DNA from: Croceibacterium_B sp963811255
Lineage (GTDB): Bacteria; Pseudomonadota; Alphaproteobacteria; Sphingomonadales; Sphingomonadaceae
DNA: 64,000 nt
NCBI GenBank assembly: GCA_963811255.1
Contig: CAWEQI010000003.1
Span: forward strand, 1 to 64,000
Reading direction: 5' to 3'
The number at the start of each line of letters is the position of its first letter. Positions within the stretch are counted from its first letter, which is position 1. Below, one piece after another: positions 53,631 through 63,634 of this stretch. The notes beneath the pieces were generated by a model. The model saw only the letters and a list, made by a program, of their open reading frames with translations, did not search any database and was not told the DNA's origin. The position numbers were made by a program, and so were the translations under genes.

Positions 53631-53774
53631 CGGGGTTGTCCCAGGTCCCATGCAGCCGGGCTTAGACCGTCGCCTGACAGTGGATGGTTGCCCCACATGG
53701 TTAACGGCCGGGCAAGTTTTACCGCTTGTTCATCCCCGTTGCCGCGCCTCGTCGGGCCTTCTAAAGGCCCCGCC

Positions 53775-54718
<944 letters not shown>

Positions 54719-54722
<4 letters not shown>

Positions 54723-55705
54723 CTTCGCGGGCCGGCGACACCGGCCGCGCGCCGCTCGGTCGACCGTCCGGGAGTTCGGCGTAAAGCGCCTGGCGGGCGA
54801 GGGCGACTCCGCGCGCGGCCGACTGCACCGCTTCGTTCGACCCCTGCGACCATGCCGAACTCCAGCCCGGCGCCTTGCAGTTTGGCCGTGTACATTAGCG
54901 CGTCGGCCTGCCTGACCAGCTCGTCGATCGCGATCCGGCCGGGCGGGATCAGCAGCGCGCCGACGCTGCAACGCAGGCGGCCACCGCTCGCGGCCGGGAC
55001 GCTGTTCATGGCCAGGTGCAGCCGCGCGGCCACGGTGCGCGCCGCGTCTTCTTCCTTGACCGTCATGAAGATCAGGAACTCGTCGCCGCCGACGCGGGCG
55101 AACATGTCCTCGCGGCGGATGATCTTGCGCACGGCGGCGGCGTATGCTCGCAGGCAGGCGTCGCCGGCGGCGTGGCCCTCGCCGTCGTTGATCGCCTTGA
55201 GGCCGTCGAGATCGGCATAGAGCAGCAGCCGCCATGTGCAGCTGCCGGCCAGCGCTTCGCCGAGTTCGAAGAACGCTTGGCGGTTGAGCGCGCCGGTAAG
55301 GACGTCGGTCCGCGCCAGCCACCATTCGCGCACATAGGCCCGGCGTACGCCCGCGATTACCGCTATCACGGCCGACGCGGCGCCGATACGCATCGCCAGA
55401 TTCCAGGTGACGTCGGAGCCGTCATGAGGGAAAAAGCTCGTACCGTTGATCGCCAGGGTCATCGCCATGCAGGCGAACCCCACTGTCTGACCGGCCACCC
55501 AGCCGAGCGACCACGTGGCAATGCACATGACCACCAGGTAGGCTGGCCCGAACCACAAGTTCGGTCCGGAAACAAGATCGCCGATCGCCGCGAGATCGCC
55601 GCAAAACAGGACCACCAGCCAAGCTTGCGCCGTCCGCAGGCGCACCAGGCGATCAAGCGCCCGCGGCACGCGGGTCAGCCTGATCTGCGATGCCTCGGCT
55701 CTCAT
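54719..55705 (-). CDS. Membrane diguanylate cyclase (GGDEF)
   Basis: Makes cyclic-di-GMP. The 328-aa protein has four hydrophobic segments in residues 25-125 and a GGDEF domain from about 130 to 290. ARTDVLTGALNRQAF opens the domain; the active site is GGDEF at 206-210. RRED at 197-200, five residues before, is the RxxD inhibitory site, so product feedback is likely. The last 40 residues (RARSRPRPPGALRRTPGRS) are arginine/proline-rich, unlike a folded domain, and overlap the end of the ABC gene. No receptor or EAL domain is present. Confidence 0.9.
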
Positions 55706-55783
55706 GCCCGGCTTTTGCCGCGTTACGGCAAATGCCTTCCAAGCGACCGCCTAGGTACTTTCCCCTAATGTTGCCGGAATAAC

Positions 55784-55874
55784 GCCGCCGCTTGCCCGTT
55801 CGCCGCCGCACCATGACCAGCGCAAGACCCGCACACTTCCAACGTGTTCGTCATCGGCTCGGGCGCCGCCGGGC
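55784..55874 (+). repeat. Direct repeat, copy 1: decayed 5' end of nadB
   Basis: GCCGCCGCTTGCCCGTTCGC and onward, through CACACTTCCAACGTGTTCGT and ATCGGCTCGGGCGCCGCCGG, matches 57266-57360 with a few substitutions and small gaps. In one frame it reads TSNVFVIGSGAAG against nadB TSDVLIIGSGAAG. It ends 2 bp before the MFS stop codon. A relic of nadB left by insertion of the MFS gene. Confidence 0.88.
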
Positions 55875-55876
55875 AG

Positions 55877-57175
55877 CTAGGCCAGCGGTTCGCGGCTGCG
55901 GTCCGGTATGAAAGCCAGCGCGGTCACCGAAACGAACGACATTGCGGCCAGATAGAAGCCGGGCGAAAGCACCGAGCCGGTGAGGCCAATCAGCGCGGTG
56001 ACGATCATAGGCGCGGTCCCGCCCACCACGCCCATCCCAATGTTGAACGCCAGGCTGTATCCGGTCAGCCGGTCCTCGGTAGGGAACATTTCGGCGAACA
56101 TGGCTGGGGCGCAGCCCACTGGCACGGCGATCAGCAGAGCAAAGCTGATCTGCGCGAACGCCAGTGTCGCCAGATCGGTGCCGCCGACCGCCTTGAAAAG
56201 CGGATAGGCGATCAAGGCCATGCAGGTGAATGCTCCCAGCAGAAGGTATTTGCGCCTCACCCAGCGATCGGAAACGATGCCGCTCAATGGAATGAGCGGA
56301 AGCATTATTGCCGTGGCCAGCGCGTTGAGCCGCAGAGCCGCGGCTAATGACATCCCGAGCTCGGTGTCGGCGTAGCTAGGCAGGTAGACGAGCGGAACAT
56401 AGAAGAACACGCCGTAACCGGAGGCGAACAGCACCGCGAGGATGGTCTGCCGGCGATTGCGCGTCAGTGTTTCATGCAGCGGATTGTCCTGAGTGTGGTT
56501 CTTGGCGTGCTCGACAAACAGCTTCGTGTCGGGAAGGTTGCTGCGCATGTAGAGCGCGAAGGCGGCGATCAGCAGCCCCAGTAGGAAGGGAACGCGCCAC
56601 CCCCAGTTGTGCAGTGCCGGGCCCGACAGCAGCGTGGCGAATGCCGCTGCGGTGGCCGAACCGAGCAGGGTCCCCGAGAGGCTGCCGAAATTCGCCCAGC
56701 TTCCGGCATAACCGCGCCGGCCCGGAGGCGCCGTTTCCACCATGTAGGTCACCGATCCCGAAAACTCGCCGCCCACCGACAGACCTTGAATCAGGCGGAC
56801 ACCGACGAGCAGGATCGGAGCCCACACGCCGATCCGGTCATACGTAGGGATCAGGCCAAGCAGAAAGGTCGGAAAGCCCATCATGAGCACCGATAGAAAC
56901 AGCGCCCGGCTGCGGCCGAAGCGGTCGCCGATGTATACGAACAAGACGGCGCCCAACGAACGCATCATGAAGCCCGCGGCAAAGACGCCGTAGGTCTGCA
57001 ACAGGCTCGTCAAGTGGTTGCCGGCCGGAAAGAAGGAAGCGGCAATCAGCGGCGCAAAGTATCCGAACAGCGCAAAATCGTACCATTCCATCACATTGCC
57101 GATCACACCGGCGACAGTGCTCGACAGTCCGTGACGATTAGGGGCGCCTTGTGCGGCAGCCGGCGTAAAATCCAA
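55877..57175 (-). CDS. MFS transporter, metabolite:H+ symporter (MHS/ProP-like)
   Basis: Twelve-helix carrier of 432 aa. GNVMEWYDFALFGYFAPLIA and MRSLGAVLFVYIGDRFGRSR are hallmarks of the MHS family (citrate, proline/betaine, dicarboxylate importers), and RLIQGLSVGGEFSGSVTYM follows. The start is TTG at 57173-57175, preceded by GGGGGAGA 6 bp upstream. Base composition is lower in GC than nadB. It stands between two copies of the nadB 5' end, opposite in direction to nadB, which marks it as an insertion. The substrate is unknown. Confidence 0.85.
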   Translation of the reverse strand: MDFTPAAAQGAPNRHGLSSTVAGVIGNVMEWYDFALFGYFAPLIAASFFPAGNHLTSLLQTYGVFAAGFMMRSLGAVLFVYIGDRFGRSRALFLSVLMMGFPTFLLGLIPTYDRIGVWAPILLVGVRLIQGLSVGGEFSGSVTYMVETAPPGRRGYAGSWANFGSLSGTLLGSATAAAFATLLSGPALHNWGWRVPFLLGLLIAAFALYMRSNLPDTKLFVEHAKNHTQDNPLHETLTRNRRQTILAVLFASGYGVFFYVPLVYLPSYADTELGMSLAAALRLNALATAIMLPLIPLSGIVSDRWVRRKYLLLGAFTCMALIAYPLFKAVGGTDLATLAFAQISFALLIAVPVGCAPAMFAEMFPTEDRLTGYSLAFNIGMGVVGGTAPMIVTALIGLTGSVLSPGFYLAAMSFVSVTALAFIPDRSREPLA

Positions 57176-57265
57176 AGTGTCTCCCCCGGCGTGGCTCGGG
57201 TCGTGGCTGTTACTGGGGGATAGGGGAACCCGCCCGCGTTCGCCAAGGCCGGCGCCTCAATTGAT

Positions 57266-57360
57266 GCCGCCGCTTGCCCGTTCGTCGCCGCCGCGCCATG
57301 ACGCGCGCATGACCGCGCACACTTCCGACGTGCTCATCATCGGCTCGGGCGCTGCCGGGC
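57266..57360 (+). repeat. Direct repeat, copy 2: leader and 5' end of the intact nadB
   Basis: GCCGCCGCTTGCCCGTTCGT through the first 17 codons of nadB. It pairs with 55784-55874; the two bracket the MFS gene. Confidence 0.88.
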
Positions 57361-58892
57361 TCACCGCGGCGCTGACGCTGGCGCAGGAGCGGACCGTCAC
57401 CGTGCTCGCCAAGGGTCAACTCACTTCGGGCTCGACCGCGCACGCGCAAGGTGGGATCGCGGCAGTGCTCGACGCCGGCGACACCTTCGAGGATCACGTC
57501 CGCGACACGATGGTCGCGGGCGCCGGGCTCAACCGCAAGGAGACGGTCGAATTCGTCATCGAGCGCGCACCCGAGGCCATCCACCGGCTGATCGAACTCG
57601 GCGTGCCGTTCGCCACCGAAGGCGCCAACCTGCACCTCACCCGCGAAGGCGGCCATTCGCACCGGCGCATCGTCCACGTCGCCGATGCGACCGGCTGGGC
57701 GGTCGAGGCCGCGCTGCTCAAGGCCGCCGAGGCCAATCCCAACATCACCCTGTTGCCCGACCACAGCTGCATCGACCTGATCACCGGGCGCAACGAGGAG
57801 CGCTATTCCGGCTCGGGCCGTGTGTGGGGCGCTTATGCGCTCGACGAAGCCACCGGGCGCGTCGTCCCTTACGTCGCGCGGGCGACGGTCCTGGCCGCGG
57901 GCGGAGCCGGGCGGGTGTACCGCTTCTCGACCGCGCCGAGCGGAGCGACCGGCGACGGCATCGCCATGGCCTGGCGTGCCGGCGCGCGGGTCTCCAACAT
58001 GGAGATGATGCAGTTCCACCCGACCTGCCTGTACAATCTCGAGGTCAAGAACTTCCTCATCACCGAGGCGGTGCGCGGCGAGGGCGGGCAATTGAAACAC
58101 CCCGAGACCGGCCACCGCTTCATGCCCGATTACGACCCGCGCGCCGAGCTCGCCCCGCGCGACATCGTCGCCCGGGCGATCGACGATCAGATCAAGCGCT
58201 TCGGCCTCGACTACGTCCACCTCGACATCAGCCACATGCCGGCCGAGTTCGTCACTGAGCACTTCCCGACGATTTACGACAAGCTGCTCGCGCTCGGCAT
58301 AGACATGACCAGGGAGCCGATCCCGGTGGTCCCGGCGCAGCATTACACATGCGGCGGCATCTTGATCGACCTCGCCGCGCGCACCGACCTGCCCGGCCTA
58401 TGGGCGGCGGGCGAATGCACCGAATCCGGCCTTCACGGCGCCAACCGCCTGGCTTCCAATTCGCTGCTCGAATGCTTCGTGTTCGGCGAGGCGGCCGGGC
58501 GCAACATCCTCGAGTGCTGGGACCGGCTCTACGACCCGCCGAAAATCCGCGAATGGGACGAAAGCCGGGTGACCGATTCCGACGAGGAAGTGGTCATCAA
58601 GCAGAACTGGACCGAGATCCGCCGCTTCATGTGGAACTACGTCGGCATCGTCCGCACCACCAAGCGGCTCGAACGCGCGGCGCACCGGATCAAGCTGCTG
58701 ACCGGCGAGATCGAGGACTATTACGGCCACTTTCGCGTCACCACCGACCTGATCGAATTGCGCAACCTGCTGCAATGCGCCGATCTGATCGTGCAAAGCG
58801 CGCTCAGGCGCCACGAGAGCCGCGGGCTGCACTTCATACTCGATTACCCCGAGACCGACCTGGTCGCGCGGGATACCGTGCTGGTGCCGTGA
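57309..58892 (+). CDS. nadB: L-aspartate oxidase
   Basis: Flavoenzyme that oxidises L-aspartate to iminoaspartate in de novo NAD synthesis (527 aa, cytoplasmic). FAD site VLIIGSGAAGLTAALTLAQE; substrate loop TREGGHSHRRIVHVAD; VLAAGGAGRVYRFSTAPSGA; MMQFHPTCLYN; active-site/FAD stretch GECTESGLHGANRLASNSLL. The helical C-terminal domain is complete. nadA and nadC, often adjacent, are absent. The first 50 bp of coding sequence are duplicated upstream of an inserted MFS gene, so its original promoter has probably been replaced. Confidence 0.95.
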   Translation: MTAHTSDVLIIGSGAAGLTAALTLAQERTVTVLAKGQLTSGSTAHAQGGIAAVLDAGDTFEDHVRDTMVAGAGLNRKETVEFVIERAPEAIHRLIELGVPFATEGANLHLTREGGHSHRRIVHVADATGWAVEAALLKAAEANPNITLLPDHSCIDLITGRNEERYSGSGRVWGAYALDEATGRVVPYVARATVLAAGGAGRVYRFSTAPSGATGDGIAMAWRAGARVSNMEMMQFHPTCLYNLEVKNFLITEAVRGEGGQLKHPETGHRFMPDYDPRAELAPRDIVARAIDDQIKRFGLDYVHLDISHMPAEFVTEHFPTIYDKLLALGIDMTREPIPVVPAQHYTCGGILIDLAARTDLPGLWAAGECTESGLHGANRLASNSLLECFVFGEAAGRNILECWDRLYDPPKIREWDESRVTDSDEEVVIKQNWTEIRRFMWNYVGIVRTTKRLERAAHRIKLLTGEIEDYYGHFRVTTDLIELRNLLQCADLIVQSALRRHESRGLHFILDYPETDLVARDTVLVP

Positions 58893-58911
58893 TGCACTGA
58901 AGGAGGGGAGA

Positions 58912-59532
58912 ATGTCACCGTTTGGGCGCGAGCGAGAGGGCGAGCGACGAATTGTTTTTCGTTTCAACAAGATATTTTCCGAGCATGGACGCAACCTGCG
59001 AGCAGAGGTCGGCAAAATCGTCGCGGACCACGCCGCTAAAGGACTTCTAAAGAGCGGCGCGACGGTGAAGCGCTTACACGAGGCGCTAGGCATGCAACTG
59101 AAAGCGGCAATCGAGGATGCGTTGAGTCTCGTTTCGAACAAAACCGATCACGCCGGCCCTTATCGCTCAAGGCTGCTTGATCAGCTTCGTGATCAGGTCC
59201 GCCATCATTCGAATGGCTACAAGAACATCATCCAACCCAAGGTCGACATGGCGACGAGCGGTACGGGGGAAGCCGCAAATGCTGCGGACCGGATCTTTCA
59301 AGAGTCCATGACGTATGCGTTGGATCTTATCGATAAGTATGATGATGGCCTTACCGCACCCAAAGACGTCAAATGGCACCTAAGGCACCCGCTTCTTGCA
59401 GGTGCCATCGGCATAGTAGCTACTGCCATTGTCAGCGCCTTCGTGGCTCAGCTGTTTGGTTGGATCGACTTGCCGGGCACCGCGAGATCGTCAGCGGCAA
59501 CTTCGGTGTCCGCGCGGACCGCCGTGCACTAA
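58912..59532 (+). CDS. Protein of unknown function with a C-terminal membrane anchor
   Basis: Protein of 206 aa. Residues 15-150 are helical and charged (FNKIFSEHGRNLRAEVGKIV; RLLDQLRDQVRHHSNGYKNI). A single hydrophobic segment near the end (PLLAGAIGIVATAIVSAFVA) would anchor it, leaving the helical part in the cytoplasm. No family is recognised. AAGGAGGGGAGA precedes the ATG. By eye it is markedly less GC-rich than nadB and VIT1 around it, so it is likely a recent arrival placed 19 bp after nadB. Confidence 0.65.
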   Translation: MSPFGREREGERRIVFRFNKIFSEHGRNLRAEVGKIVADHAAKGLLKSGATVKRLHEALGMQLKAAIEDALSLVSNKTDHAGPYRSRLLDQLRDQVRHHSNGYKNIIQPKVDMATSGTGEAANAADRIFQESMTYALDLIDKYDDGLTAPKDVKWHLRHPLLAGAIGIVATAIVSAFVAQLFGWIDLPGTARSSAATSVSARTAVH

Positions 59533-59688
59533 GGTATTTCGGTAGTTGCTTGCTTCTGTCGCGCAATGTGCGAGCGCCTCTGCCGCAACCATCCCGGCGG
59601 CATCCCTCCATCTGCTTTGCCATTCCGTAACATTGCCGATGGCCGCGGCGGCATCGCGATCCGATAGCGCGGGCCAACGGAGGCGCGG

Positions 59689-60384
59689 ATGAGCAGGCTG
59701 CACCTCGAAAAGCACAACATCGGCCGGATCGGCTGGCTCCGCGCCGCGGTGATGGGCGCCAACGATGGGATCGTTTCGACCTCCAGTCTGGTGGTCGGCG
59801 TGGCGGCCGCCGCGGCGGGCAAGCCCGAAATTCTGCTCGCCGGGTTCGCCGGACTTGCCGCCGGCGCGCTGTCGATGGCGGCGGGCGAATACGTTTCGGT
59901 TAGCTCGCAGGCGGACACCGAAAAGGCCGATCTGGCCCGCGAACGTCGGGAACTGGCGGAGCAGCCCGATTTCGAGCTCGACGAGTTGGCCGGCATCTAT
60001 GTCGATCGCGGCCTCGAACCCGGGCTCGCCCGTGAGGCGGCCCGGCAACTGATGGCCAAGGATGCGCTCGCGGCCCATGCGCGCGACGAGCTGGCGATTT
60101 CCGACCTCACCGCCGCGCGCCCGCTGCAGGCGGCGATCGCCTCGGCGGCGACGTTCTCGGTCGGAGCGGCGGCGCCGCTCGCCGCGGCGTGGCTGGCGCC
60201 GCTGGCGGTAATCGTGCCGAGCGTAGTCGCCGCCTCGCTGGTGTTTCTGGCCGTGCTCGGCACGCTCGGCGCGCACGCGGGCGGGGCGCCGGTGGCAAAG
60301 TCGGTGGTCCGGGTGGTGTTCTGGGGCGCGCTGGCGATGGCCGTCACCGCCGGAGTCGGCAAGCTCTTTGGTACCGTCGCCTAG
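59689..60384 (+). CDS. VIT1/CCC1-family membrane protein
   Basis: Iron/manganese vacuolar-transporter-like protein of 231 aa. GWLRAAVMGANDGIVSTSSL opens the first helix with its conserved Asp and Asn; GALSMAAGEYVSVSSQADTE holds the Met- and Glu-bearing helix-2 end. The cytoplasmic helical metal-binding region (ERRELAEQPDFELDELAGIY) follows, then three C-terminal helices. In bacteria the family is linked to ferrous iron or manganese efflux or storage. It stands alone. Confidence 0.88.
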   Translation: MSRLHLEKHNIGRIGWLRAAVMGANDGIVSTSSLVVGVAAAAAGKPEILLAGFAGLAAGALSMAAGEYVSVSSQADTEKADLARERRELAEQPDFELDELAGIYVDRGLEPGLAREAARQLMAKDALAAHARDELAISDLTAARPLQAAIASAATFSVGAAAPLAAAWLAPLAVIVPSVVAASLVFLAVLGTLGAHAGGAPVAKSVVRVVFWGALAMAVTAGVGKLFGTVA

Positions 60385-60454
60385 ACGGGGTCTGGTGTCC
60401 GGCGCGGCGACGGATGGAGACCGACGCCGCGCCTGAGACCGGTCTCAAGGCACT

Positions 60455-61216
60455 TTACGGCAACGCCTGCTTGAGGCCGCTGATGTCCTGCGTTGTCGTC
60501 GCCTGACCGGTCAGCACCTGCTGGGGCTGCACCCCGGGACCGTAGAACGCCTGGTTCTTGCCGTCGTCCCAGTTGAGGTCGGTGACGCTGATCTGCGCGC
60601 CGCCGTAAAGGCCCTGGGTGTCGCTCCACATAACGATGTCGGCCTTGCCCCACGATGCCTGAGCGTTGGCCGAATAGTCGATGATCGACAGGCCCGCGTC
60701 GGCATTCAGGGTGATCTTGTTGCCGCTCATGAAGGCATCGACCGCATTCTTGCTCATCAGCACGAAGGCGATCTGCCCGCCCGAGCCGCCGGCCTGGGCG
60801 CCGATGCTCGCGCCGCCGAAGTTGTAGAACGCCGGCGGCGACCACATGCCGGCGGTAGTGCTGGCGGGGGTGGCTGAAGCCGCGCCGGGCGTGCCGGTGG
60901 TGGCGCTGGTCTTGGCGACCACCAGCCCGGCGCCGCCGCGCCCGCCGACGATCAGCGCGCCGCGGCCGAATTCGGGCACCAGATAGACGCCCTTGGCCTG
61001 TTGCAGCAGCTTGGCGACGCCTGGGTCGGACTTCATCTTTTGCAGTTCCTGGGTGGCTTCGGACACCAGCATCTGGGCGTCCTGCAATTCGCCGCCGTTG
61101 GCCTGGGTCGTCGCGGCGCCGGTCGACGACGCTTCCGGCGCCGGGGTGGCGTTGTTGTTGCACGCGGCGAGTGTCAGCACGGCGGTGGCGGCGAAAAGGG
61201 CCGATGGTATGCGCAT
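60455..61216 (-). CDS. YSC84/SH3YL1-type lipoprotein
   Basis: Lipoprotein of 253 aa: signal MRIPSALFAATAVLTLAAC with lipidated Cys19. From residue 60 it matches the YSC84 (Las17-binding, actin regulator-like) domain: AKGVYLVPEFGRGALIVGGR, GGAGLVVAK, YNFGGASIGAQAGGSGGQIA and SWGKADIVMWSDTQGLYGGA. In eukaryotes such domains bind phosphoinositides; in bacteria they are exported and of unknown use. An inserted alanine/threonine-rich loop (about 110-135) interrupts it. GAGGAGA is 7 bp before the ATG. Confidence 0.82.
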   Translation of the reverse strand: MRIPSALFAATAVLTLAACNNNATPAPEASSTGAATTQANGGELQDAQMLVSEATQELQKMKSDPGVAKLLQQAKGVYLVPEFGRGALIVGGRGGAGLVVAKTSATTGTPGAASATPASTTAGMWSPPAFYNFGGASIGAQAGGSGGQIAFVLMSKNAVDAFMSGNKITLNADAGLSIIDYSANAQASWGKADIVMWSDTQGLYGGAQISVTDLNWDDGKNQAFYGPGVQPQQVLTGQATTTQDISGLKQALP

Positions 61217-61422
61217 GATAAGAGTCTCCTCGATCGAGTGGCGGGAAGCGCCGCCGCTGTGCGGCCTGGTGGCGCCGGCGTCTGCATCTAAGTTGCTGGA
61301 CAACCCTGATGATTTCGCCCCGATGTCGCCACAATGCGACCGGCCTGCATCGGTTCCGACAAGCGCTTGACGCGCGTCGGCCACACTCGCAGTCTGCGAA
61401 GCGAATTCAGGAGGAGAGGCCG

Positions 61423-63096
61423 ATGGCGGGCAAGGACTTCGATGCGATCATCGTCGGGGCGGGATTCGCTGGCCTCTACATGCTGCACACGCTGCGCTCC
61501 CTCGGGCTGACGGCGCGGGCGATCGAGGCCGGCGACGACGTCGGCGGCACCTGGTACTGGAACCGCTATCCCGGCGCGCGCTGCGACGTCGAAAGCCTGG
61601 AATACAGCTACTCATTCGACGAGGACCTGCAGCAGGAGTGGAGCTGGAGCGAGCGCTACGCGACCCAGCCGGAAATCCTGCGCTACCTGCAGCACGTCGC
61701 CGACCGTTTCGATTTGCGGCGCGACATCGCCTTCTCGACCCGGGTCACCGCGGCGACGTTCGATGAAAAGAGCAATCTTTGGACCATCAAGACAGACCGC
61801 GGCGATGAGTTGTCCGCGCGCTATTGCATCATGGCGACGGGGTGCCTCTCCTCGCCCAACCGTCCGGACATTCCCGGCCTCGATGACTTCACCGGTCCGA
61901 TTTACCAGACGGGGCTGTGGCCGCACGAAGGGGTCGACTTCAGCGGCCAGCGCGTGGCGGTGATCGGCACCGGGTCGAGCGCGATCCAGGCGATCCCTGT
62001 GATCGCCCGCCAGGCCAGCCGGCTCACGGTATTCCAGCGTACAGCGAACTACGTCGCTCCAGCGGCCAACCATCCGATGAGCGCGGAATACGAGGCCGAC
62101 TTCAAGGACAACTATCGCGAGCGGCGGCAAAAGATGCTGCAAGGCTATTTCGGCGCGCTGGGGCGCGGCGAGCCGAGCATGGAGCCGGCGATGTCGGTGC
62201 CGGAGGACGAACGGATCGCGGCGTTCGAGGCCGGCTGGCAGTTCGGCGGGCTCGGCATTCTCGGCTCGTACCCCGACCTGCTGTTCGACCGCGAAGCCAA
62301 CGAGAGCCTGGCCGAGTTCGTCCGCGGCAAGATCCGCGAGAAGGTCGCCGATCCCGAAGTTGCCGAGCGGCTGTGCCCGAAAGACCACCCGGTCGGCTCG
62401 AAGCGGATGTGCGTCGACACCGGCTATTTCGAGACCTTCAACCGCGACAATGTCGAGCTGGTCGACCTCAAGGCCGAGTCGATCGAGCGGATCACCGAAC
62501 ATGGCATCGCCACCAACCGGCGCGAGGTCGAAGTCGACGCGCTGGTCCTCGCCACCGGGTTCGACGCGATGACCGGTACATTGGCCAAGATCGCCATCGC
62601 CGGGCGCGGCGGGCGCACGCTGGCCGACGAATGGCGCGATGGGCCGCACGCCTATCTCGGGCTGATGGCCGAAGGCTTCCCCAACCTGTTCCTCGTCACT
62701 GGGCCGAGCAGCCCGTCGGTGCTGTCGAACATGGCGGTGTCGATCGAGCAGCACGTCGAATGGATCGGCGCGTGCATCGGTGCAATGATCGAGCGCGGCG
62801 CGGAGACGATCGAGGCGACGGCGGACGCCGAGCGCGCCTGGGCCGAGCATGCCGCCGCGGTCGCGGCGCCGACCGTCTATCCCGACGCGAACAGCTGGTA
62901 CACGGGGGCCAACATCGCCGGGAAGCCGCGCGTGTTCATGGCCTATATCGGCGGCGTGCCCGGCTACCGCGCGATCTGCCAGGCGATCGCGGGCGCCGGC
63001 TATCCCGGTTTCGCCATCGACGGCCGGCCGAGCGCGCCGCCGGCCGATTTCATGGCCCTGATGCGCGGACCGCAGGAAGCCGCTGCGGCGGCCTGA
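61423..63096 (+). CDS. Baeyer-Villiger-type flavin monooxygenase
   Basis: Flavoprotein of 557 aa with two Rossmann sites: IIVGAGFAGLYMLHTLRSLG (FAD) and VIGTGSSAIQAIPVIARQAS (NADPH). GGTWYWNRYPGARCDVES is characteristic of cyclohexanone/cyclopentanone-type Baeyer-Villiger monooxygenases, which turn ketones into esters or lactones. The family fingerprint F-x-G-x3-H-x3-W reads FTGPIYQTGLWP, so the central histidine is Gln162. That residue affects oxygenation in studied enzymes, so activity may differ. AGGAGGAGAGG lies just upstream of the ATG. No ketone-producing or lactonase gene is adjacent. Confidence 0.88.
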   Translation: MAGKDFDAIIVGAGFAGLYMLHTLRSLGLTARAIEAGDDVGGTWYWNRYPGARCDVESLEYSYSFDEDLQQEWSWSERYATQPEILRYLQHVADRFDLRRDIAFSTRVTAATFDEKSNLWTIKTDRGDELSARYCIMATGCLSSPNRPDIPGLDDFTGPIYQTGLWPHEGVDFSGQRVAVIGTGSSAIQAIPVIARQASRLTVFQRTANYVAPAANHPMSAEYEADFKDNYRERRQKMLQGYFGALGRGEPSMEPAMSVPEDERIAAFEAGWQFGGLGILGSYPDLLFDREANESLAEFVRGKIREKVADPEVAERLCPKDHPVGSKRMCVDTGYFETFNRDNVELVDLKAESIERITEHGIATNRREVEVDALVLATGFDAMTGTLAKIAIAGRGGRTLADEWRDGPHAYLGLMAEGFPNLFLVTGPSSPSVLSNMAVSIEQHVEWIGACIGAMIERGAETIEATADAERAWAEHAAAVAAPTVYPDANSWYTGANIAGKPRVFMAYIGGVPGYRAICQAIAGAGYPGFAIDGRPSAPPADFMALMRGPQEAAAAA

Positions 63097-63634
63097 GCGG
63101 TCGGCTGACGCGGGCCAGCAGCCCACGCGCGCATTCGCCAATTGCGCCGGCGGACCTCTTTGCGACGTAAAGTTACCGCTGCGGATTCGATTGAATCAAA
63201 CCCTGCCGGGGACAAAAAAATTTTTGGACAACTCATTTTGACTCTTGCGCTCCGCGCGGGCCTAGTTTTGACCACGCGTCGCGCCGTATTGCCGGGATAG
63301 AACACCGGGCCCGCTGCAACCGATCGGGCGCTAAACACGGCTTAACCCTCTTGCGCGCGAGTCCCGGTCGATTCACTATGGCTAGTAGTCAGGTTGCCGG
63401 GGACACCCACAAGACCTAGATATCTCAAGTAAGCGCGAGGTTTCGCGCCGGAAGAGGAAAACGGGGTCTCTCGGGGTCTTTGCGCCGCCGGCTGGGGACA
63501 AAACGGGGAAAAGTTTTTCCCGTTCGAGACAAGCGAATTGATAGGGTGCGCCGGCATCCTTTTGATTCGAACAGATGCGGAACATAGGCTATAATGCGCT
63601 GTTCCGCCGGGCACTGAATCGGGGGACGAACACG
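63097..63634 (+). other. 538-bp intergenic leader of nrdJ
   Basis: No gene I can support. It is more AT-rich than the rest of the window and contains several small palindromes: ACTATGGCTAGT (63375-63386), AGATATCT (63418-63425, 41 bp on), and ACGGGGAAAA/GTTTTTCCCGT (63503-63523). The first two could be NrdR-like sites, but neither fits the known consensus well. No cobalamin riboswitch core was recognised. Confidence 0.4.
63590..63595 (+). promoter_or_regulatory. Consensus -10 box before nrdJ
   Basis: TATAAT, 39 bp upstream of the nrdJ start codon, in GGCTATAATGC. A TTCGAA at 63566-63571 could be a weak -35 with 18-bp spacing. Confidence 0.5.

Noticed and set aside
63342..63614. Open frames on the minus strand upstream of nrdJ
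   Set aside because: No ribosome-binding site and no domain-like sequence; the region looks like regulatory DNA.
63097..63634. Cobalamin riboswitch before nrdJ
   Set aside because: I could not find a convincing B12-box core or the expected multi-stem layout by eye; left as an unexplained leader.
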